64,000 bases of DNA from Anadara kagoshimensis (taxonomy: Eukaryota; Mollusca; Bivalvia; Arcoida; Arcidae): contig CM037869.1 of NCBI GenBank assembly GCA_021292105.1, forward strand, positions 34,351,835-34,415,834, in the 5' to 3' direction. The stretch's first letter is position 1, and each line of letters opens with the position of its first letter. The notes under the pieces were generated by a model. That model did not search any database. It was not told the origin of the DNA and saw only the letters and a program-made list of their open reading frames with translations. Position numbers and translations under genes: made by a program. Shown here piece by piece: positions 1-12,522 of the stretch.

Positions 1-3000
1 AAGGTAACGCCACCAATAGTCATGTCTTCAGCACATTCCCGATTTATTCTAAAATGCATGTGTAAATATTCCTGGTTCAACAGTAAAAAATATAATTTAT
101 CATTTATTTTGTACTTGATAGTTTAGCATCACATCTTAAAAAATTAACTGTTTTACATTGGTTTGCTTGTTTTTGATTAAGACAGTGTTAAAGCTGATCC
201 CTGAATTATATGATTTTTGTTTTGAAAATTAAGAAGTCCGATTCACGATTCATTCACACTATTGGGTTGAATACAGCAAGTATCACGCTATACCAGTGTT
301 GTTGATGCACCGTTTCATATAACATAGATTGAATTTTCTTCTCTCTAGCAGTGTTCAAATCAAAAACAAACATATCAATCCATGTCCAAATTATAATCCC
401 AAAGCAGCGTAATGGGAAATTGCGTTAAATACTTAAAATTTCAACAGGGAAATGATGCTGTGTGCTCCGGAAAGACGAACACTTTCTGTTTAGCTAGCTT
501 CATCTGCTATGTGTGTAATAATGAATCATTTCGTCAGACCTTTATTAACGAGAGATTTTGTGCCTGCTTGCTTCTTTTCTTAGGTAAAAATTAACCTTTT
601 ACTTCGAACAGATGAAATCCTTTATAAGAATTCGTTTGTTAATAAATTGAGTTCCATACCTTCCTAACGGCGGAAACAATCTCAGGGTTTCAAACAGCAC
701 CTGTTCCATATATGTCAACTTTGCTACATTTTCGTAATTTGGCTCTTCCTGAAAAATGAATGTTCTATTTTTTAACAGCGAATTTGAAGGAAATCAGCGA
801 AATACTGAATACACATAAAGCAACACACATCACACTCAAAATAAAACTTGACAAAAGGTACAAGTGGCAAGACATTACTGACAAATAAGATTAATGTATT
901 ATGTTCTTACAGTGTTTTTCAGAGTAGGTTATTTTTGACTCGGGGATATTGCAAGCCTAGGCTTATCAAGGCCCTCAAAAAGTTTTATGGCCGTCATCAC
1001 ATTATTGTTGATAAGTTTCATGTCTCTGTGTCCAGGATTGCCTTGGATATATTTGACGTCCCATAGTTCAATGTTCCTTTCCACAATTTCGATTACACAC
1101 GTGGCAATTGTAGCTACCTAAACAGGAGGTGCTTACCCTTCCGGAGCACCCGGTCTCACTTCCCTGGTGGAAGTTCACGTGCCTATCCTAACTTCAGTTC
1201 CAAAGTTTTTACTTTGCTTTTGGATTGTGACTCGGACATGGATTAGTATGTTTGTTTTTGATTTGTTGTTTGTATGATTATGAAGATTATGGTCCATAAA
1301 TCAATTTTTTATCATCAATATCATTTCAATGTTTACTAGGACAGTTGCAATTCCTAATTTCTACTATCATATATAACAGAGGACCAAATTACTGAATCAA
1401 CAAAACGTTTCACTGCAGATAATACATAGCAATAATATACCTGTCCTAATGTATGTTCTATCTCCTCTATAACTTTCTCCTGGACATCTGGATGTATGGC
1501 CAACTCATAAGATACAAATCTGAGTAAACTCGCCGTAGTTTCGAATCCAGCGACAAAAAACAAAAATGCCTGCGCTATAATTTCACTTGTGCTCAGATCT
1601 GAAATTATATATGAAATACACTGAGTAAATTATCTTACGTCAAACTAAACAACAAATTTCAGAAAGTTTACAATAATGTATATTTTTCGGCTAATTAAAA
1701 ACTATGGTATACTTAAGAAATAATCAACATTTACCCGTAGTATATCGTCGAATAATACACGGGCCGGAGTTCACATGCGGAAGAATATATCACGAGGTGG
1801 CAAGGCCACCTCGTGATATATTCGTCGCATGTCAACGACGGCTGTGTATTATTCGATGATATACCATGAGCAAATGTTGATCATTTCAATTCTAACATGA
1901 CTCAAATAAAACAAATTCAAATAAACATTGCGAACTCTTTCTTCGGAAGTAAATTTTACTATTTGCAAAAAGGTCCATTGAAACAATGCAGCTGTTGAGA
2001 TTACCTCCATTGAAAATGATTTTATGAATGAAAATTACGTCACAACCATTGTTCACCGGACATAACATGACGTCATAAGATAAGCAAGGGAGTACGGCAT
2101 TAAAACGGAACAGCGATGGGTATATCGTTTGTTATACCATGGCTGGCTCTCTTCATGTTTCATTTTAAGGAAAACGCAGGTCATGTTAGAATTCGTCATG
2201 CAAAGTATTTCCTTAGCTAAGTTTGGATCAATATATAACGTGTCCTTTGGATATTTTTACAAGCCCTTTAAAATTAAGTTTTCACAATTTGGTAAAGCAC
2301 TACTAATAAGGAATTGTATCCGAAACAGACGTCTAGTGCTGTAAAATTAACACTGGAATAATATGTAATTTCCATTGGATATTTGATAAAGTGTCCGTCA
2401 AAAATAGGAATACGTTTATAATCATGATTCTTATTTTACTTGTGTCGTGGTTGAATTTGATTTTTGCCAATAATTACTAACCTGTTTTAATTCTACAGCA
2501 CTTTACCACCGTTTCGTAATAAAATTCCTCATCAGTAGTGCTCGGACCAATATTGGTAAAATCCAAATATTTTTAAGATGTTGATATGCGAAAAGTATAG
2601 AAAGACCAACATGTATTTTCCAATCCGTCCTAAGCAATAGTTTTGAACGATCCAGCGTAGTTTAGAATTTTTAAAATTAACAAAGAGGATACTTTTGATT
2701 ATCAGTACGACTAAGTTACATGAATTTCAAAATTATTTCAGTACGTTATTTCTTCAATTTATTCTCCGTCCTTGAATATATTTAGTACCAAATCCACATA
2801 GGAGATCAAAATAGCAGATATTGATAATATGTATGCTATTACCTGGATTTTGACAAAAATGTTTGAATTAAACTTTGAAACTCTTTACTGCTATTCACAA
2901 AAATAAAAGAAATTGACATGTTACAAGAATCAAATTCAATTTAAACAATTATGAACGTATATTTTCAAAATCAAAATTCCCCCTAAACCTTGTTTACTTT

Positions 3001-6000
3001 TTTTAATATTGCTTACGTTTCTTATCGGTTCCGTCTGCATTAGATGTAGTAAATTCTTCGTTTTGTTCTTCCAGTTCTGCATTAATCATCAGTTGTAAAA
3101 AGTCTGGTCGTTTCTGAATAATAAAATACAAATAATACTCAAAATGTTGAAAGTGATTCATTTACTGGTACTAAATATTACCAAACCTGTTTTCATTTTG
3201 CAGCACTAGAAGGTCGTTTCAAAAGAAAACCCCTCATCAGTAGTGCTTGGACCAAATCTAAATATTTTAAGAAGATAAATGACAAAAAATAAAAGGAACA
3301 AAATGTAGTTTGCCAAATAAAACTAAGGCAATACTTGTTACGATTAAGCATAGCTTAGTTTATGAAGAAATATTAAAATCTAAGAAGATAATTTTTATCA
3401 ACAACGTTTATCTGACAAATACACTCCTGGATTAACGGTATCCTCGGAAATGCTTAGTCTACCAGCAGAGATACCAGTCCAACAGTCAGTGGTTGTACCA
3501 ATGGTAGTTGTGTTAAAAATTGTTTAATTATTCAGGGACATCTTTCTATTGACAAATTCCTGAAACAAAGTCATTTCAAGAGGAAACCTAAAACCGTGAT
3601 ATTCAATATCCATCCGACAATGTTTATATAAGCAACCACCACCGATTGAGATACTGTAAGTGAATACTGAAAACGTCTTACGGTCCACACATACGTTTTC
3701 AATGTTGCATATGAATAAAATAGCGATATACAGCGACACAGAAAACATATATATAGATTCAATACCATGTCACTTCAGAACATATTATGCCACATCAAAA
3801 CAAATTGAATCAAACAGTAAAATATACGGATACCAACACCAAACCACCGGAAAACATACAAACAATGATATTATGATTAGAAACAACTTAAAATAAAATT
3901 AATCACGAAAGACTATATTTGAAACTTTATGACAAACGTGATGACTTTTTCTATTGTCAACTTTCCTTTTTTATGCAGCAATATACCTGCTTCTCCTGCT
4001 TATGGTGTATTTGTTTCCCAATTAATAAGCTATGGTAGAGCTTGTTCTCATTACAGGGACTTTGTACAACGATGTAGGCTGCTTGCAAATAAATTGTTGA
4101 CTCAGGGATATTGCAAGCCTAGGCTTATCAAGGCTCTCAAAAAGTGTTATGGCCGTCATCACAGTATTGTTGATAAGTTTGATGTCTGTGTCCAGGATTG
4201 CCCTGGATATATTTGACGTCTCATAGTTCCGTGTTCCTTTCACACAATTTTGATTACACACGTGGCGGATGTAGCTAGCTAAACAGGAGGTGCTTTTCCG
4301 GAGCACCCGGCCTCACTTCCCTGGTGAAAGTTCATGTGTCAGTTCTTAAGTTTTTACTTTTCTTCTGGATTGTGATTCAGACATGGATTAGTATGTTTGT
4401 TTTTGATTACTTTGAACGAGGCACCAACCATACTGCAAAATTGTAATCAAATTTTCAAGTTCTAATTAAAAATCGTTAGCAAACCACGTATTTTACGACA
4501 AACTACCCAAAAATATCATACTTATTCCTTCTTACTTACTAATGGATGTTGCTTCCTGTCCTCGACCATTGCTGTAACTTCTTTGACGAAGAAATCTATC
4601 ACAAATCCAGGAAAGAAACTTATTCTGGCCATTCTAAGGTATTTAGCCGTGAATGGAAACATTACTGAAAAAGAAAATGCATACAATCTAGTATTTCAGA
4701 GAGATATCAAAAACAAACACGCTAATCCATGTCCGAATGACAATACAGAAGCAAAATAAAAACTTTGGAACTGACAAGTTAGGTTAGACATGTGAACTTC
4801 CACCAGGGAAGTGAGGCCGGGTGCTCCGGAAGGGTAAGCACCTATATATCTTATATACAAGGGAATGTATATTTCCGCTAGTATACAGTTTGAATATTTA
4901 CAAAAGCATTTTTTCATCAATGTGATATCTACGTCCGACCAAGTTATTTTTTGATGACCAGAATGCAAATCACCAAAGCCGTCAGTGGACACTACCGGGA
5001 AAAAAGTCCAACTGACAGGCCACAAACAACCTGGCGCAGAACAGTGGAAAGAGAACTGATAACTGGTAGCCTAAATCGCCATTGGCTACTACTTTCTGAG
5101 AAATTCTTTCAAAAAGTAACCTATTTTAGCAAATTTGTGGAAATGTACTTTAAAAGGGACTATAATTTGTCAAATTTTGGAAATTTGGCTACTAATTATT
5201 TTAAATTTGTGGAAACCTAGCCTTATGCTCCACCGGGAGCTAAGAGGATAGGTAAGTCGGTAGAATATGCTAATCAGAATGAAGCAAATAAAGACAAATG
5301 GTACACAGTGTCCATTCAGGTTTTTTTCAAATGGGTCGAAACAAAAATCAAGACCCAATGTTTAAGTAAACTATTAAATCTAATAACACCAAATGGCGAG
5401 CAAAAAGTATGATGTTATAAAAAACAAACAGACCAATCCATGTCCAAATAACAATCCCAACGCAAAGTAAAAACCTTGAAAATGGTTAACATATGAACTT
5501 CCACCAGGCAAGCGAGACTGGGTGCTACGGAAGAATAAGCACCTGCTGTTTAGCTGGCTACACCTTCCATGTATGAAATCGAAATTGAGAACGAAAGGAA
5601 CATCGAACATCAAATATATACATGGCAATTTGTCCATTTTAACTCTAATCAACATTACACTTACCTGCCATAAACAGTGCTGGTCTGAACAAGCGTGAAT
5701 GACCACCAAATATCGCCCTTGCATGTTTGATAAATGCGTCTTCAGGGTTATGTTGCGAGTCCACCTGTAGTCCAAAAGCTGTCGATGCAATTACATCCAT
5801 CGTAAATGCGCCATAAAATCTAAAATAAAATTTTCAGTTGATAACTTTAGTTTTAATTATACCCCCGCTTAAAAAGTGATAGTATATAGTGATAGGGGTG
5901 TCCGTCCGTGTGTCCGTCCGTCCTTACGTTACACCTTAGGGTACCTATCTCTTATCCGCAACTCCTCCTAAACCCTTAAATGGATTTTCATGAAACTTTC

Positions 6001-8574
6001 ACATAATCTTTGTGATATAATGTAGATGTGCACCTCCTATTTAAAAATTTGATCCGATGGATTTTTGGGAGCGGGGGGTATTTTTGTGAGCTTGTGGCTC
6101 ACAGTGTTTCTAGTTTGATTTTATTTTTCCTCACTTTATGATTAGCAAGTTCGTTTACCAGAGGTCGGTGTTTTTTTACGGGTCTTTGTGTTTCTCTGCT
6201 ATTTTCTATAAAAGTGGGAAAATCTTGACTCTTTTACTATCCAATCCTTATCGTTTGTCGGTTGCTCCGAATGTTGTTTAATGCCAAAATCAAGATTATT
6301 GATTTCTATCGAGGCCAAGGGGGAGGCACAAACGTATATGCTAGTTTGAATATTATCAACATTATGACATAACAAATCATATGTTCACGGAAAACAATAT
6401 TGCATACAAGTAAAACGGCGATTGTGAATGAAACACAGTGTTTAACTAAATAGTATTCCAAAATGTTTGCGAGTAACTTTTATTTCCACCAGATATGAAA
6501 TCGCATCAGTTGACGTTTTTCCGTTAAAACGACGTTTTCAAGAATTTACAACAGACAAACATTCTCCACAAATGTTTAGGGGTATTGATTACTGATACGG
6601 TAGTGAAACACAATGTTCCCAAAATGACACTAGTCTACCTGGATTACTGTCATTTAGATTACATTAGCCAAAAATAAAATTTACTAGCCATGGACACAGA
6701 CTAACAGTGCAGACGACATGATGCTCAGTCAGTTACATCCAATGATTTCTTTTTATATTTTGATGCTTGCTAGTTTTTTGTCCTGGTTTGTACATTTTCG
6801 GATTACTTACTCTTTCACTGATACAACCTCATCTTTTTCAGCATGTTTTTCAAAGTTGGATACTAAAAGTTTGGAACATCTTTCAATTTCGCTGTTCATC
6901 TAAAAAGAGAAAACGTTAGGTACCGTATCTTTTCATCCCCTTGAGATAAAAATTTTGGTTTCACAATTTTGTTCAAAGCACTACTGATGAGGAACTATAT
7001 TCCGAAACTGCCGTCTAGTGCTGTAAAATTGACGTATCGCCGGCCACGCCCACAATGTTTCGACACTGGCCGCCATCACGGTACCAAAGCAGCGTCACGG
7101 CAACTAATAACATTCTAGTGTCAATGACGTCATTAAACTGCACAATTCAGGCCGAGTTTTCATTCTTTTTGCGTGTCATTCAAGCATGCCGACCCTTTGT
7201 CGGAACATAGTGGGCGTGGCCGGCGATCCGTCAATTGAAACTGGTATAATATGTAATTACGTACAGCGTTTTAATATACAGCACCTTCCAAATTTTAAAT
7301 TACGTTTAGTTCAAGACGTATTCTCTTCAATGGGGTTCGCCGCTCTACCACGTGACCAATACCTCTTAACGTTTGTGCGGAACGTTTAGAAAACATCAAC
7401 GTCACAGATTCCCGGAATGACGTCGTTTTCGCGGGAAAACGTAATCTCATGCGATTCCATATCCATTGGAAATAGGTGTTCCGCACAAACGTTAGAGGGT
7501 ATCACGTGGTACAGCGGCGAACCCCATTCCAAAGATTCTAGACTCCGGTGCATGTCGTACTATGTGAGGATATTGGTATTCGAACCTGTCCCGTCGGGAT
7601 TACAGGTGACTTACTTCATACTGACTGCTAGTATTGTCTAGATATGCTTCTTCAATTCCAGGACCAGTCGCACGGAAATCTGATTGTTTGAAATTCAATC
7701 ATCAAAATGTTAAAAACCACTGCGGTAGCTCAGTTGTTAGAGTGCTCGATCAGTGAGTGGGAGGTCTGGGTTCGAACCCCGACCGGGTCTGACCCAAAAC
7801 TTGAAAGTGGTTAGCGACTGTTTTTTCGCCAAGCACTCGCACTATGAAAAGAAAGTCAGCTCTTTCGGATTGGAACTTAAAATAAACAAGATCCCGTGTT
7901 ACGGTAGACTGGGCACCATAAAGAACCCTGCTGTATAATGCCATCACCGTAACGCGCAGGCAAAAAATTCTGCACCTTCGCCTATAGCTGGCAACGTTTA
8001 GATATAAGTTAAATATATTTAATAGTTATTGACTGTGATATTAAACACCATTACTTAACTCAATTTAAAATGTTAGCACTTAGAAATAGACCTATTAAGT
8101 GAACCAAATACGACATTTGAAGCACTAAATGTAACTCGGTGTTCATTGTTGCCTTATTTATTTCAATCCTTTAATTTGGCATTTGTTTTCCTGAAAACTT
8201 ACTTGTTTCAGTTTTCCAGCACTGAAAGTTGGACTTAGGATAGATCGTATCCTTTTCCAGGTCCTGCCTCTAGCAAAGAAAATACCCTTATCAACTGGAC
8301 TCGGCGTGAAATTTACCAGCTTAAAAACAAAAAAAATAAATGCAGAATTAAAAACAGCTACAAAAGAAGGTCAAAAGAGCAACATAAAACACAGTAAAAA
8401 GCAACAAATTCATTTTTATGAATTTTTCAATGATATATGAATACACCCATGCATCTATTTTTTGCACATGTACACACTTTGTATTTGTATTATTATTATT
8501 ATTATTATTATTATTTATAACAATTTAATTTTTTTATACTATTAGTAATATTATAATCATAATCATTCCACCGA

Positions 8575-8629
<55 letters not shown>

Positions 8630-11600
8630 CCATTATTATTATAATTATTATTCAAAATTTTATTATTATTATTGTAATTATTATTATTCTACCACAATTT
8701 CCTATTATTATTATTATTATTACCATATTTTTACTACTACTATTATTATGTAATTAATTATACACCTTTATTAGACGTTTAAGTTGTTTAAGGAGACTGG
8801 TTAATATTAGAGATATTCTCTAGTTCCAGAATCCTATTAATTAATTATTTATAATGTTATATCTATTGTATTTAAATTTATCAAATAAATACTGTTTAAA
8901 CTAAAAAGCAACAATCAGTCAATGTTGAAATTACAATCCAAAAAGCAAAGTAAAAACCATGAAAACTGACAAATTAGGTTACATAAGTGAACAGAAAAAT
9001 GAGGCCGGGTACTACGGAAGGGTAAGCACCTCCTGTGTGCCTAGCTACACCAGTCACGCTACCTGTGGCATCAAATTGAGAATAAACGGAGACGTCAAAA
9101 TATATTCAAGATAATTTTGAGTCCAGAGACATAGTATTTATCAACAATATTGTGATGAAAAATAAATAGTAGAGATAAGAAAGGTGGGTATTGAAAAAAT
9201 GAAACTTCGCAAAATGTACAATAAAAAGATACCAAAACCTTTATCATCTCCGGTTAGATTGGAGATTTCCATCTAGCTTAGCTTAGGCTAGATAAAGTAT
9301 TTTAATATCACACAAAGCGTCCTTCACCACAAGTAACTAGACGTCCCGCTTCCTTTCAGAATAATTAGTCCCATGTGAAATTACCTACCATATTACCATT
9401 ATAAGTCCACTGGTAAAATCAAGAAAATTTATTGTTCGTCAAAGACTGATTTTCAAGCTAAAATACAGCTTTTAAATATTTGCGAGGGTTTGAAAAGGAC
9501 ATTATACCATCACTGTTTACAAAGTTGATTGTTTTAAGCAAAAATGGACATATGTAGAATTTTAAATTGTGTTTTATAACTGAACAATAAATTGTTTCTA
9601 ACTTACCCTCCGATTAGAAAAGTTTGAAAAATTCTTGACCAAAACTTGACGGAGTATGTCCGGGTCTTTTACGGAGATATTGAGGAGTTGTCCAAACCTA
9701 TACCTAAAAATAGAATCAAACATTGTTGGTAATCATTTAGTGTACTTAGTTGCAAGATACCTTGTTGAAATAACAATTCGCCCCACCCACCATCCCGATA
9801 TTGGTAACTATCCATACAGACTAACCTGCCTTAAATGCCACCTCTATATAAGGACCACCTGTTTATAAAGGTCAGTAGAATATTATCCCAATTGTTCTTT
9901 ATTCATATTATTTGAACCTGTATATAAAGGTCACCTGTCCATAAAGACCACTTTTACTGGTTCCCTAGGGTGGCCTTTATAGACAGGATTGACTGTACTC
10001 CGGGACTAGTTTGGGTCATTTTTGCACAACATGTAAGATGACGTTCAACTGTACTACTATTAGCAGTGATGCCTTGTATAAAACTTTGAAGAGGTTTTCA
10101 GGCTGTGGTATACTGTTGAACAGCAGATTTTACACATACGAATACATCACACGTGTGGAGGATTCGTACCTGTTCTTCACACACGTTTGACAATCTGTGG
10201 TTCAACAGTACACTACTGGATGCTATAGCTTCTAACTATTTTGTCAACTTTTCCAGTGTCAAGTCATTGGTTACCATGGTTATCAGAACGTGGGTTTAAT
10301 TCTGTCTTACTATCGTATTTTCATTTTAATTACCGTAAACGTATTTATTTTCGCGAGTGTTTATTTTCAAGGTACATGAAATTTACACATATCCGCCAAG
10401 TGTAATTTTCGCGTTTTTTTTAAAATAAATATATGGACTTTAACAAAAAAGCAAAGTATTAATTTTCGCACAAAACAAACGACCGCCAAATATAAGCAAA
10501 AATTAGTAAACTGCGAAAATAAATACGTTTACAGTAAGCTTAATTATGTGACCCTGATGGCGGTTGGTTTATTGATTGGGTTTGAACATTGCGTTTTATT
10601 TTCAAGTCAAGAATGTTTTACTCATATCGAGACGTCACCAGCTATAGATGAAGTGGCAGAAATTTTGACATTTGAAGTGCGCTCAGGGCTATGTGCAGGG
10701 AGGTTTTTTTTAACGTGTCACGCCTGGTGTCATGACACCAGGCATCGGTTTTGAAGGTCGCTTCTGAAAGATTTCGTGATTTTCGTTTCTAAATACCGAG
10801 GACATGGCGAAAAACCAGTCACTACGTAACAATTTTCAAGTTTTGTTAAGACTCTGTCGGGGTTCAAACCCACGACCTCCCACATACGAAGCGAGCACTC
10901 TACAAACCGAGATACCGTAGTGGTACCCTGACTAAGAAACCGGGGTCTTATTTAAGAAATAATCAACATTTACCGTGGTATATCGTCGAAAATTACACGG
11001 GCCGGAGTTCACATGCGGAAGTGCCATGTTATAATATTAAATCGTTATACACGAGCAATACCTACGCTATTACATCGCCGTACTTGGCAAACCATTCATC
11101 TTCACATTCTTCTGTGTTCTACAATAAAATTAAAGATATCAATGAGACTACATATCATTTCCCGATTTTTTTTGTCTTGTTCTTCGTAACTGACTGATTA
11201 CATCTGAAAATCGCCAGTTTTTTGTCCGAGTTTGCTTAAGTATATACATTGTATAAGCAATACATGAGTTGAGTTGAGTAATAGTGTTTAACGTCCCAGT
11301 CACGAATATTTCATTTATATCGAGACGTCGCCAGCTATAGGCGAGGGTGCAGAAATTTTGCCTGTGCATTGCGCTTATGGCATTATACAGCAAGGTACTT
11401 TAGCGTGCCAAGCCCATCGTGACACGGGACCGTCGTTTATTTTAAGTTTCCATCCGAAAGAACCATGACACCAAGTTCTTGGCGAAAGAACAGTCCCTAC
11501 CCACTTCAAGTCTTGGGTCAGACCCGGCCGGGGATCGAACCTACGATTTCCCACTTACGGAGCGAGCACTCTATCAACTGAGCTACCGCGGTGGTGTATA

Positions 11601-12376
11601 TAAGCAATACATACATATACGAGTCGGAAGTGTACCTCCGCTTCCAGTCAGCTGCTATCTGCTTGGCTCGAAGTGCATCTCCGCTCCCCGTCAGCTGCTA
11701 TCTGCTTGGCTCGACAGTTTTTTTCTATCTCTCGGTTATTCGGCAGCCGAAATTCGACTCCTTTTTGTTAGCTCAGTGTTGAACTTTCAACGTGTCACAT
11801 GGGAATATGATATGGATTATATCGTGCTGATATCAAAATATTTTCCGCCTTTGTATATAGAAATGCTATTCGTCTTTTCATCTATATATCTTTTCGGATA
11901 GATGAGGACATTTAACATTAAGTTTTAAGATTACATAAATAAGTCTTTGTACCATTGACAATGGCGTTTCGTTCTTTCTAGATCTGTCGTGTGCTTTTTA
12001 TTTATTTTTTTAATTACTAGTATTTTTTAATAAAAAGTACATCGACAAACAAAATTTGATTTCTGTAATAGCATAAATGATGGGAGTAGTAAAATATTAA
12101 AATTAATAAACTTACAGATTTTATTATTTGGTAGAGGTTTCCCACTATCGGCCATGACATTGGTCCTGGTATACCGCGCTTCTCTAGATCGCTCTTTCGC
12201 CATTTTTCATATCTATAAATCATAATATGTGTTGATTTTATTATTTTTTCATTATAATGGCAATCATAATATGTTCGACGGCACCATGTACTAGTAGTCA
12301 CACCCACCCACCCACATACACACAGAGAGTTTGAGAGAGTTTCATAAAACGACATTTTTAAAGAAAACAAAAAAAC

Positions 12377-12429
<53 letters not shown>

Positions 12430-12452
12430 TAAAACATTTTTAAAGAAAACAG

Positions 12453-12522
<70 letters not shown>

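Noticed and set aside
3929-4306. Overlapping ORFs of about 95 codons on both strands
   Set aside because: They lie inside the GCTCCGGAAG dispersed repeat, whose other copies are not open.
5380-5790. Minus-strand ORF of 136 codons
   Set aside because: It overlaps P450 exon 7 in a different frame and runs into a dispersed repeat; the P450 frame is clearly the coding one.
7717-8066. tRNA gene suggested by A- and B-box motifs
   Set aside because: The head is one of about 20 SINE copies with a shared body and tail; no cloverleaf with a proper acceptor stem was found.
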